From: Comamonadaceae bacterium
GTDB lineage: Bacteria; Pseudomonadota; Gammaproteobacteria; Burkholderiales; Burkholderiaceae_C
Assembly (NCBI GenBank): GCA_947460165.1
Contig: CANHKH010000002.1
Span: 1-37,971 of the forward strand
Direction: 5' to 3'
Length of the DNA: 37,971 bases
A program made the position numbers and the translations under genes. The notes below the pieces were generated by a model. The model saw only the letters and a list, made by a program, of their open reading frames with translations, was not told the DNA's origin and did no database searches. Positions 14,232 to 22,174 of the stretch are shown here, piece after piece (within the stretch, counting starts at the first letter, position 1; every line of letters starts with the position of its first letter).

Positions 14232-16066
14232 AATGGATGAACCTGTGGTGCTGCAGCCTGGCGTGGCTGGCCTGGATGACGTTGCCGGTGCATGCGCTGC
14301 CCGCTGCGGCTCAAGTCAAGCCAGCCAGCGCTCTGAGCCCAACTGCCGCCAAGCGCCCCAACATCGTGCTCTTGTTGGCCGACGACTGGGGCTTTTCTGA
14401 CGTGGGCGCCTTTGGCGGCGAAATCGCCACCCCCCACCTGGATGCCTTGGCCGCCCGGGGCATGCGCTTTTCTAATTTTCATGTCTCGGCCTCGTGCTCG
14501 CCCACCCGGGCCATGCTGCTGACCGGGGTGGACAACCACCTCAACGGCGTGGGCAACATGCGAGAGACCATGCCTCGCGCCCACACGGGCCGGCCGGGTT
14601 ACCTGGCCGTGCTCAACGAGCGGGTGGTGACGTTTTCCACCTTGCTGCAGGCCAGCGGTTACCGCACCTACGTGACGGGCAAGTGGCATGTGGGCAAGGA
14701 GCCGCACAACCTGCCGCCTCAGCGCGGTTTTGACCGCTCGCTGGTGCAAGGCGACAGCGGCTCTGACAACTGGGAAACCGCGCGCCGCTACCTGGATTTG
14801 ACCGACAAGGTGCACTGGTACGAAGACGGCCGCGAAGCCCAGATGCCCACGGATTACTACTCGTCCACCTACTTCATGGACAAGATGCTGGGCTACCTGC
14901 GCCAAGACCAGGCCAAGCCCCAGCCCTTTTTGGCCTACGTGGCTTTTCAGGCCAACCACATCCCCTTGCAGGCCCCGCCCGCCTTCATTGACAAATACCG
15001 GGGCCGCTACAAGGACGGCTGGAGTGCCCTGCGCCGCGAGCGCCGCGACCGCGCTGCAGCGCTCGGCCTGGTGCCAGCGGGCACGCCCATGGTGGAGATG
15101 GCCAGCACCCGCCACTGGGCCAGCCTGAGCGCTGAGGAGCGCCAGTACGAAGAGCGGCGCATGGAGGTCTACGCCGGCATGGCCGAGGCCATGGACCACG
15201 AGGTCGGCCGCCTGGTGGCCCACCTCAAGCAAAGCGGGCACTACGACAACACGGTGTTTGTGTTTCTTTCAGACAACGGGGCCGAAGCCTCAGACCCCTA
15301 CGCCAAGCTCTCGGGCCGCTTGTGGCTGGACTGGCAGTACAAGCGCGACTTGGCCAGCTTGGGCGCCAAAGGCGCTTACACCGTGATTGGCCCGAGCTGG
15401 GCCAGCGCCGTGGCCTCGCCCTTGTCCACCTACAAGTTTTATTCGGGCGAGGGCGGCATCCGCGTGCCGCTCATCGTGGCCGGTGTGCCGGGTGTTCAGC
15501 CCGGCGCGGTGCACCCGCGCTTTGCGCACGTCAACGACCTGGCGCCCACCTTGCTGGAGTTGGCCGGCCTGCCGCCGCAGACTGGCAGCCACCAAGGCCA
15601 GTCTGTGGAGCCCATGACAGGGCGCAGCCTGCTGCCTGTGCTCACAGGCCGCGCCGACCGCGTGCATGCGCCTGAGGCGGCCATTGGCTATGAACTCTCG
15701 GGCAACGAGGCGCTGTTCCAGGGCGACCTCAAGCTCTTGCGCAATATTGCGCCTGTGGGCGACGGGCAGTGGCGCCTGTATGACATCGTGCGCGACCCCG
15801 GTGAAACGCGCGACCTCGCCGCTGACATGCCCCAGGTTTTTGCCGCCATGCAAAAGGCCTACGCCGACTACGCCCAACGCCACGGCGTGCTGCCCATGCC
15901 CGAGGGCTACGACCCGATCCGGCAGGTGGAGATCAACGCGTTTTTCAATGTGTATGTCCCGCGCTACCGCACGGCTTTTTGGCTGACCATGGGTGTACTG
16001 GTGCTGGTGGGGGCTTGGCTGTGGCGCAGGCGGCGCCTGCGGCGTGTGAGCAGGGCAGTCCCGTGA
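14228..16066 (+). CDS. Type I sulfatase with signal peptide and C-terminal membrane anchor
   Basis: The 612-residue protein is an arylsulfatase-type sulfatase that hydrolyses sulfate esters. Cys90 in CSPTR (90-94) is the residue oxidised to formylglycine. Metal and active-site residues are seen at Asp52-Asp53 (ADDWGFSD), Lys152/His154 (TGKWHVG), His244 and Asp349-Asn350 (LSDNGAE). A signal peptide (residues 1-28) and a C-terminal hydrophobic segment followed by RRRRLRR (about 586-608) suggest export with the tail held in the inner membrane. AGGAGG lies 7 bases before the ATG, which overlaps the upstream stop (ATGA). A formylglycine-generating enzyme or anSME must act on it; none is in the window. 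The sulfated substrate is unknown. Confidence 0.93.
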   Translation: MKWMNLWCCSLAWLAWMTLPVHALPAAAQVKPASALSPTAAKRPNIVLLLADDWGFSDVGAFGGEIATPHLDALAARGMRFSNFHVSASCSPTRAMLLTGVDNHLNGVGNMRETMPRAHTGRPGYLAVLNERVVTFSTLLQASGYRTYVTGKWHVGKEPHNLPPQRGFDRSLVQGDSGSDNWETARRYLDLTDKVHWYEDGREAQMPTDYYSSTYFMDKMLGYLRQDQAKPQPFLAYVAFQANHIPLQAPPAFIDKYRGRYKDGWSALRRERRDRAAALGLVPAGTPMVEMASTRHWASLSAEERQYEERRMEVYAGMAEAMDHEVGRLVAHLKQSGHYDNTVFVFLSDNGAEASDPYAKLSGRLWLDWQYKRDLASLGAKGAYTVIGPSWASAVASPLSTYKFYSGEGGIRVPLIVAGVPGVQPGAVHPRFAHVNDLAPTLLELAGLPPQTGSHQGQSVEPMTGRSLLPVLTGRADRVHAPEAAIGYELSGNEALFQGDLKLLRNIAPVGDGQWRLYDIVRDPGETRDLAADMPQVFAAMQKAYADYAQRHGVLPMPEGYDPIRQVEINAFFNVYVPRYRTAFWLTMGVLVLVGAWLWRRRRLRRVSRAVP

Positions 16067-17424
16067 GCACAGACCATGCGTTGAAGGCAGCCTCTGTTTT
16101 GAACAACGCTGCGGGTTCGGTGGACCTGGAGCCACCACTGGCCCAGGCCCTTGCCGTGCAGCCGGCAGGTACTGCCACCTGCGCCTGGCCCAGTGAAGAC
16201 GGTGGCGCCGAACGCCGCCAAGCCGTGAGCCCGGCCAGCCGTCTGGCGCTGCAGCCTGGCGAGCGCCTGGTGTGCCGCAGCCGCGCCACCTTGCTCTCGA
16301 CCATGACGGTGCTGGGGCCGCAAGGCCAGGTCTACTTGCTCACGCATTCGGCGCTGCGGGCGCACCTGGGCCTGGCCACCACGGCGCGCGTGGAACGCAT
16401 ACACCCTACGGGGCTGCACACGCTGCAGCGTTCACCCCGCTTGAAAGGGGGACCCATGTGGCCGGGTGGCATGGCGCTGCACCCCAATGGCAGCTTGATC
16501 GTGGTCTACGGCCGACATGCGCACAGGCTGGACCTGGACTGCCAGCCTTTGGCCGTGCGCCAGTTGCCACAGGAGCAGGCTTACAACGGCTTTGTCACGC
16601 TGACCAACGGCTTGGTGGTCACCAAAAACCTGTCTGAGACGCAAGCGGCCCGGCTCAGCGTGCTGGCCCCCAACACCTTGGCTTCTTTGGGCCCAGACAC
16701 GCTGTGTCCAGAGCCCTCGGTGGCCAGGCTGAGCGCTGTGGGCAACACGGTCTACGTGGTGGGCACGCACAGCGTGATGCGCTTTCACTGGAACGCGGCA
16801 CAGACCCGCCTGGACCTGGACCCCTCTTGGCGTTACTTTTACCTGACGGGCCCCAGCCACAGCTTTGGCTGGGACCTGGTGCTCGCAGCCGGTCACGCCT
16901 GGTTCATGGACAACGGCAAACACCGTTACCGCTTTCAAATGCGCGGGGCGGGCGTGAGCCCAGGGGCCAACCGCTTGCACCGCGTCAGCCTGAGCGATGC
17001 CGCCGACCACCAAAGCGTGCAGGTGAGCGGCCTTCCGCACGGCAGCATCACCAACCCACCCCTGGTGGACGCGCAGCGCCAGCTGGTGCTGGCCTATGAC
17101 TCGGCCAACGCCTGCGTGCAAGCCTTTGCGTTTGCCACCGAATCCGGTCGCACCGAGCTCACACCGCTGTGGCGCAAAGACGGTTTTGGCTGCGCCAGCC
17201 ACATGCTGCTTTACGCTGAAAGCGGCGAAGTGGTGCTCAACGATTGGCGCCGCTGGGGCGAAGAGGTGGTGGTGCTGGACATCCTCACCGGCCAAGAAAA
17301 GGGCAGGGTGCGTGTGGGCGGCTGGAGCCAGGGCGTGGTCTTCCCCAGCCCGGGCCACAACCGCGACCTGTACTGGTGCAGCATGAGCCGCGTGGCGCGG
17401 GTGTCTGTGGAGGCTGCGGCATGA
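16063..17424 (+). CDS. Beta-propeller-like protein of unknown function
   Basis: I do not recognise a specific family. The 453-residue protein has repeated beta-strand-rich segments such as GGMALHPNGSLIVVYG, YNGFVTLTNGLVVTK, VARLSAVGNTVYVVG, PPLVDAQRQLVLAYDSAN and GWSQGVVFPSPGHNRDLYW, a pattern seen in quinoprotein and SMP-30-like beta-propellers. No signal peptide is evident from the chosen GTG start, which overlaps the sulfatase stop (GTGA). The longer frame from 15979 would begin inside the sulfatase tail. It could bind or sense the operon's substrate or act as a lactonase, but this is only suggested by fold and position. A 319-base gap follows. Confidence 0.75.
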   Translation: MSTDHALKAASVLNNAAGSVDLEPPLAQALAVQPAGTATCAWPSEDGGAERRQAVSPASRLALQPGERLVCRSRATLLSTMTVLGPQGQVYLLTHSALRAHLGLATTARVERIHPTGLHTLQRSPRLKGGPMWPGGMALHPNGSLIVVYGRHAHRLDLDCQPLAVRQLPQEQAYNGFVTLTNGLVVTKNLSETQAARLSVLAPNTLASLGPDTLCPEPSVARLSAVGNTVYVVGTHSVMRFHWNAAQTRLDLDPSWRYFYLTGPSHSFGWDLVLAAGHAWFMDNGKHRYRFQMRGAGVSPGANRLHRVSLSDAADHQSVQVSGLPHGSITNPPLVDAQRQLVLAYDSANACVQAFAFATESGRTELTPLWRKDGFGCASHMLLYAESGEVVLNDWRRWGEEVVVLDILTGQEKGRVRVGGWSQGVVFPSPGHNRDLYWCSMSRVARVSVEAAA

Positions 17425-17485
17425 ACGGTTATTTGGCCCGTTCAGGCCTGGCCTTGTTGGCTTTCGCACGGTCGGTGCCACGCCT

Positions 17486-17601
17486 TGCCCCCACCCCAGC
17501 CCTCCCCCAGAGGGGGAGGGAGCAATTCGCAGAGACTGCTCGCGCTTTCCTGACCCCGACTTCACTCCCTCCCCCTCTGGGGGAGGGCTGGGGTGGGGGC
17601 A
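17486..17601. repeat. Large inverted repeat with 37-bp identical arms
   Basis: Bases 17486-17522 and 17565-17601 are exact reverse complements, separated by 42 bases. Each arm also folds on itself: CCCTCCCCC, AGA, GGGGGAGGG gives a 9-bp stem. It fills the middle of the 319-base gap (17425-17743) between the propeller and metallo-hydrolase genes, and I see no gene in the rest of that gap. The element resembles dispersed palindromic REP-type repeats of Burkholderiales and has a degenerate relative at 31550-31649. It could terminate or attenuate transcription within the operon, or protect the upstream message. Confidence 0.85.
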
Positions 17602-17743
17602 CGCGCAGCACAGGCCTGACTTCAACACGCTCAAGAAATCTTTCAAGAACAAGCCGAAGGGGTGGATCGCGCCTCACAAGCCCCCACCAGCTCGCTAATT
17701 TGCCCCCAAGTCACCCCCGCAGCTCTCACTCTAAAGACTCCCC

Positions 17744-18832
17744 ATGACCCTTCGCAAACCTTGGCTTCTTGGCCTCTTGGTGCTCCTCCTCGCCGCTGCG
17801 GCCCTGTACAACTGGCGGGCAGAGATCTCCTTGCAAGTGGCCCGCAAAATTGCGGCCAAGCACCTGTCCTCCACCGGCCTGGAAGGCTTGGCCGATGGCT
17901 TGCATGTGGGGCTGTGCGGGGCGGGCTCGCCCTTTCCTGACGAGTTGCGCGCCGGCCCCTGCACCTTGGTGGTGGCTGGGCAGCGTCTTTTGATATTCGA
18001 TGCCGGCAACGGCGCCAGCCGCAACATTGGCCGCATGGGCTTTACCCATGGGCGGGTGGAGGCGGTGTTTCTCACCCACTTTCACTCGGACCACATTGAC
18101 GGCTTGGGCGAGCTGATGCTGCAGCGCTGGGTGCAAGGCGGCCACCGGGCGCCTGTGCCAGTGCATGGTCCGGCAGGCGTGCAAGAGGTGGTGGCGGGGC
18201 TGATGCAAACCTACCGCCAAGACCGGGGCTACCGCGTGGCCCACCATGGCGATGCGTCGGTGCCAGCCTCGGGCTTTGGCGGCCAAGCCCGGCCTTTTGC
18301 CGTGCCCAGTGATGCCGCCGTCAGCGTCTACAAAGAGGGCGACTTGGAGGTCAGCGCTTTTGCGGTTGACCACTCGCCTGCTCACCCAGCGGTGGGCTAC
18401 CGCATCAATTACAAGGGCCGGGTGGTGGTGCTCAGTGGCGACACCAAGCGCTCGGCGGCCGTGCAGCGCGAAGCGCAAGGCGCCGACTTGCTGGTGCACG
18501 AGGCGCTGTCCACCAAGCTGGTGAACCTGATGGAAGAAGTCTCCAGTCAAAACGGCAGGCCTGGCCTGGCCAAGGTCTTGGGCGACATCCACGACTACCA
18601 TGCCACGCCCGAAGAGGCGGCGCAAACCGCACGCGACGCCAAAGTGGGCTATTTGCTGCTTAACCACATCGTGCCCACCTTGCCGCCGCTGCCCGGCCTA
18701 GAAAAAACCTTTTTGGGTGACGCTCCGCGCATTTACAGCGGGCCTTTGCGCGTGGGCCGTGACGGTGACTTTCTGTCCCTGCCCGCAGGCAGCCGTGAGA
18801 TCACGCACAGCTCCCGGCTGAGGTTCCCTTGA
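17744..18832 (+). CDS. Membrane-anchored metallo-beta-lactamase-fold hydrolase
   Basis: The 362-residue protein has an N-terminal hydrophobic segment (residues 7-22) that is either a signal peptide or an anchor, then an MBL domain. The metal motif is THFHSDHIDG (His112, His114, Asp116, His117), with later ligands likely in VVLSGDTK, DIHDYHATPEEAA and LLLNHIVP. The start of the domain (LCGAGSPFPDELRAGPCTLVVAG) and overall layout recall RNase Z and the type III arylsulfatases such as AtsA. Given a type I sulfatase in the same operon, an esterase or sulfatase acting outside the cytoplasm is a reasonable guess, but phosphodiesterase or lactonase activity cannot be excluded. It ends in a TTGA overlap with the next gene. 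Confidence 0.88.
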   Translation: MTLRKPWLLGLLVLLLAAAALYNWRAEISLQVARKIAAKHLSSTGLEGLADGLHVGLCGAGSPFPDELRAGPCTLVVAGQRLLIFDAGNGASRNIGRMGFTHGRVEAVFLTHFHSDHIDGLGELMLQRWVQGGHRAPVPVHGPAGVQEVVAGLMQTYRQDRGYRVAHHGDASVPASGFGGQARPFAVPSDAAVSVYKEGDLEVSAFAVDHSPAHPAVGYRINYKGRVVVLSGDTKRSAAVQREAQGADLLVHEALSTKLVNLMEEVSSQNGRPGLAKVLGDIHDYHATPEEAAQTARDAKVGYLLLNHIVPTLPPLPGLEKTFLGDAPRIYSGPLRVGRDGDFLSLPAGSREITHSSRLRFP

Positions 18833-19782
18833 GCATGCCCATGAGCGAGTTCAGCCTGCCCGCCTTGAGCGCGCCCGTGCTGCGCACACCCGAGCATTGC
18901 TTTGCGGCCGTGCGTGACTTTCCCTATGCGCCCCATTACTTGGAGCTCACTGGTGGTGGCACGCCGCTGCGCGTGGCCTACATTGACGAAGGTCCGCGCG
19001 ATGCCCCCCTGGTGCTGCTCATGCACGGCGAGCCCACTTGGTCTTACCTTTACCGCACCATGATCCCGCCACTGCTGGCGGCGGGCCTGCGGGTGGTGGC
19101 GCCCGATTTGGTGGGCTTTGGCCGCTCCGACAAACCCAGCGCCCAGCGCGATTACAGCTACGCCCACCATGTGGCCTGGATGAACCGCTGGCTGGCCCAG
19201 GCCCAGTTGGAGCGCATCACGCTGTTTTGCCAAGACTGGGGCTCGCTCATTGGCTTGCGCATGGCTTGCGCGCAGCCGCAGCGCTTTGAGCGCATTGCGC
19301 TGGCCAATGGCGGCTTGCCCACGGGCACAGCCCCCGTGCCGCGTGCCTTCAAGCTGTGGCGCGCTTTTGCCAGTTACAGCCCTTGGTTCCCCATAGGCCG
19401 CATTGTGCGAAGCGGCTGCGCCCAAGGCCTGAGCGACGAGGCCGTTGCCGCTTACAACGCGCCCTTTCCCACGGCTGCCCACCGCCGTGGCGCCAGGGCT
19501 TTTCCGCGCTTGGTGCCCATTGCGCCAAACGATCTTGAACGCCCGGCCAACGAGGCCGCTTGGGGCCAGTTGCGCGCCTGGGACAAGCCCTTTGTCACCT
19601 TGTTCAGCTCGCGCGACCCCATCACCCGGGGCGGCGAGCGGCTGTTTCAGGCCCAGGTGCCCGGCGCTCAGGGCCAGGCCCACCAAACCATTCGGGGCGC
19701 GGGCCATTTTTTGCAGGAAGACCGCGGCCCCGAGCTGGCCCAGGCCCTGATTGCCTTTGTCCACGCGAAAGCCGCCCCATGA
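18829..19782 (+). CDS. Haloalkane dehalogenase-like alpha/beta hydrolase
   Basis: The 317-residue protein has the residues of haloalkane dehalogenase subfamily I: HGEPTWSYLYR (66-76) for the oxyanion hole, nucleophile Asp136 followed by halide-binding Trp137 (CQDWGSLIG), acid Asp263 (SSRDPITRG) and base His293 (GAGHFLQED). Trp177 in the cap may be the second halide contact. Such enzymes cleave a carbon-halogen bond by an alkyl-aspartate intermediate, although many annotated members act on unknown natural compounds. TTG at 18829 overlaps the upstream stop and is about 6 bases from GAGG; ATG at 18835 is an equally possible start. The next gene overlaps by 4 bases. Confidence 0.87.
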   Translation: MSMPMSEFSLPALSAPVLRTPEHCFAAVRDFPYAPHYLELTGGGTPLRVAYIDEGPRDAPLVLLMHGEPTWSYLYRTMIPPLLAAGLRVVAPDLVGFGRSDKPSAQRDYSYAHHVAWMNRWLAQAQLERITLFCQDWGSLIGLRMACAQPQRFERIALANGGLPTGTAPVPRAFKLWRAFASYSPWFPIGRIVRSGCAQGLSDEAVAAYNAPFPTAAHRRGARAFPRLVPIAPNDLERPANEAAWGQLRAWDKPFVTLFSSRDPITRGGERLFQAQVPGAQGQAHQTIRGAGHFLQEDRGPELAQALIAFVHAKAAP

Positions 19783-20690
19783 GCTCGCCCAGCTGGCAAG
19801 CCCGCGCCATCAGCTTGGCACTGCGCCTGACCTTCAAGCGCCAACTCGCGGCTGCGCAAGGCATAGACCAGGTCAGGCAGCTCATGGGCCGCAACATGAG
19901 CCGCACACCCCGCGAGATGGAGATTTCCCCCTGGCCCCATGCGGGCGGCGGTCAAGGCGAGCGCCTGCGCTGCCTGCGCGCGCCTGCGCGTGCCCGTATG
20001 ATGTACGTGCACGGCGGCGGCTTTGTGGCCGGCAGCCCGCTCAGCCACCGGTCCATCACGGTGGCACTGGCGCGGCTGGGCTTTGAGGTCTGGGTGCCCG
20101 ACTACCGGCTGGCGCCCGAGCACCCGTTTCCGCAAGGGCTGGAGCAGCTCTTGGCCCTCTACGGCGAGGCCAGCGAAGGCCTGAGCGCTGACCAGTACAT
20201 GCTGCTGGCAGGCGACTCGGCCGGCGGTGGGCTGGTGCTGTCTTTGATGCTCATGCTCAAGGACCAGGGCAGGGCGCTGCCCGCTGCTGGTGCCTTGCTT
20301 TCCCCCTTGGTCGACCTCACCTTGTCAGGCCGCTCCATTGACCGCAACGCCCGCCGCTGCGCCATGTTCACCCGCGCTCCCTTGGAGCGTGGCATGGCGC
20401 TCTACCTGGGCGGCCAAGACGCCCGTTTGCCCCTGGCCTCGCCGGTGCGTGCCAAGCTCCAAGGCTTGCCGCCGCTCCTCATCCATGTGGGCCAAAACGA
20501 AACCTTGCTCGACGACGCCGTGGCCCTGTGCGAGGCCTGCCAGCGCGATGGGGTTAAGGCGCAGCTTCGCATTTGGCCTGCCGTCCCCCATGTGTGGCAG
20601 CTGTTTGGGCGCTACATCCCCGAGGCGCGGCAGTCGCTGCGTGAAGTGGCTGCTTTTCTTCATCAACACACCCTCAAGACGCCTGTATGA
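19779..20690 (+). CDS. Alpha/beta hydrolase of the hormone-sensitive lipase (HSL) family
   Basis: The 303-residue esterase-like protein has the HSL oxyanion motif HGGG (78-81) and nucleophile Ser147 in GDSAGG. The final base is probably His271 (PHVWQLF), and the acid lies in NETLLDD (240-246). DYRLAPEHPFP is typical of the family. It should hydrolyse small carboxyl esters or lactones in the cytoplasm; no signal peptide is seen. The start overlaps the dehalogenase stop, and the stop overlaps the next gene, both as ATGA. Placement before a Baeyer-Villiger-type monooxygenase is meaningful: those enzymes make esters or lactones that an HSL-type hydrolase can open. Confidence 0.9.
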   Translation: MSSPSWQARAISLALRLTFKRQLAAAQGIDQVRQLMGRNMSRTPREMEISPWPHAGGGQGERLRCLRAPARARMMYVHGGGFVAGSPLSHRSITVALARLGFEVWVPDYRLAPEHPFPQGLEQLLALYGEASEGLSADQYMLLAGDSAGGGLVLSLMLMLKDQGRALPAAGALLSPLVDLTLSGRSIDRNARRCAMFTRAPLERGMALYLGGQDARLPLASPVRAKLQGLPPLLIHVGQNETLLDDAVALCEACQRDGVKAQLRIWPAVPHVWQLFGRYIPEARQSLREVAAFLHQHTLKTPV

Positions 20691-22174
20691 GCTCTTCAAC
20701 TTTTCAGCCCGACCACCAAGTGACCATCGTGGGCGCCGGCTTTGGCGGCCTGTGCATGGCCTTGCAGCTGGCGCGCGCGGGCGAGTCCAACTTTGTGCTG
20801 CTGGAGCAGGCCCAAGAGGTGGGCGGCACCTGGCGCGACAACCAGTACCCGGGTTGCGCTTGTGACGTGCCATCGCACCTCTACTCCTTTTCCTTTGAGC
20901 CCCACACCTCGTGGAGCCGCATGTACGCCAGCCACGACGAAATTCAGGCCTACTTGGTGGCTTGCAGCCACAAACACGGCCTGCGCGAGAAAATTTGGCT
21001 GGGCACGGCGCTCACCGAAGCCCGCTTTGACGAGACGCACAACGTCTGGCACATCACCACCAGCACAGGCCGGCAGTTCAGCACACGGGTGCTGGTCACG
21101 GCTTTGGGCGCTTTGTCTCGGCCGGCCATTCCGCAGTTGCCGGGCATAGAGCGCTTTGCGGGCCGGGTGTTTCACTCGGCGCGCTGGGACCACGGCTTGG
21201 ACTTGCAGGGCCTGCGCGTGGCCGTCATTGGCACAGGCGCGAGTGCCATTCAGTTTGTGCCGCACCTGCAAGCCCGTGCTCAGCAGGTGCATGTGTTCCA
21301 GCGCACGCCAGCCTGGGTGCTGCCCAAGGGCGACCGGCCCTTCACACCCACCGAGCTGGACCGCATGCAACGAATCCCCGGCTACAGGCGCTTGTTCCGC
21401 TGGCTTATTTACTGGCGCCAAGAGTTCACCGGCCTGGGATTTTTGGTGGCGCCCTCGCTCATGGCCCGCGCCCAAAGCCTGGCCACACGGTTTTTGAAAA
21501 AACACGTCAAAGACCCGGCCTTGCGCGAGCGCCTCTTGCCGCGCTACACCATGGGCTGCAAGCGCGTGCTGCTGTCCAACGACTACTACCCCGCCATGGC
21601 CCAGCCCAATGTGCAGGTGCACGGCATGGACCAGCTCCAAGGTGTGACCGAGCGCGGCGTGCAGGTGGGCGGCCAAGAGCTTGCGGTGGACGCCATCATT
21701 TACGGCACGGGTTTCAGGGCCACCGACTTGCTCACGCCGCTGCGACTGCTGGGGCGCGGCGGGGTGGACCTCAACACCGTGTGGGCCGAGCAGGGTCTGG
21801 GCGCGCACAAGGGCGTGTGCGTGGCGGGTTTTCCCAATTTGTTCATGCTGCTCGGCCCCAACACCGGCCTGGGCCACAACTCGGCCATCTTCATGATCGA
21901 GTCGCAGGTGCAGTACATCCTCAAGGGCTTGGCACGCATGCGCGCGCGCGGCGCCACGGCGGTGGAAGTCAAGCCCCAGGCCCAAGAGGCTTTTGCCCAA
22001 GAGATGGACAAGCGCACCCATGGCACGGTGTGGAAAAGCGGCTGCAAAAGCTGGTACCTGGACGCCAAAGGCCGCAACGTCACCCTGTGGCCTGGCTTTA
22101 CCTTTTCGTATTGGTGGCGCTTGCTCAGCTTCAAGGCCAGTGAACACCTGTGGGGCCGCACGGCGCGGCCATGA
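20687..22174 (+). CDS. Flavin-containing monooxygenase, Baeyer-Villiger type
   Basis: The 495-residue flavoprotein has two Rossmann motifs, GAGFGG (16-21) for FAD and GTGASA (182-187) for NADPH. Between them is FAGRVFHSARWD (157-168), which fits the Baeyer-Villiger monooxygenase fingerprint FxGxxxHxxxW[PD]. EVGGTWRDNQYPGCACDVPSHLYSFSFEP is also typical. These enzymes insert one oxygen from O2 beside a ketone to make an ester or lactone, or oxidise heteroatoms. It overlaps its neighbours on both sides by 4 bases, with an esterase gene before it and a GST-like gene after. The ketone cannot be named from sequence; cyclic, aromatic or steroid-type ketones are all possible. Confidence 0.92.
   Translation: MSSSTFQPDHQVTIVGAGFGGLCMALQLARAGESNFVLLEQAQEVGGTWRDNQYPGCACDVPSHLYSFSFEPHTSWSRMYASHDEIQAYLVACSHKHGLREKIWLGTALTEARFDETHNVWHITTSTGRQFSTRVLVTALGALSRPAIPQLPGIERFAGRVFHSARWDHGLDLQGLRVAVIGTGASAIQFVPHLQARAQQVHVFQRTPAWVLPKGDRPFTPTELDRMQRIPGYRRLFRWLIYWRQEFTGLGFLVAPSLMARAQSLATRFLKKHVKDPALRERLLPRYTMGCKRVLLSNDYYPAMAQPNVQVHGMDQLQGVTERGVQVGGQELAVDAIIYGTGFRATDLLTPLRLLGRGGVDLNTVWAEQGLGAHKGVCVAGFPNLFMLLGPNTGLGHNSAIFMIESQVQYILKGLARMRARGATAVEVKPQAQEAFAQEMDKRTHGTVWKSGCKSWYLDAKGRNVTLWPGFTFSYWWRLLSFKASEHLWGRTARP

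Noticed and set aside
17486..17601. Inverted repeat as ends of an insertion sequence
   Set aside because: Only 42 bases lie between the arms, so there is no room for a transposase, and no target duplication was seen.
17425..17743. Short reading frames in the gap before the MBL gene
   Set aside because: They run through the palindromic repeat and have low-complexity Pro/Arg content with no similarity to known proteins.
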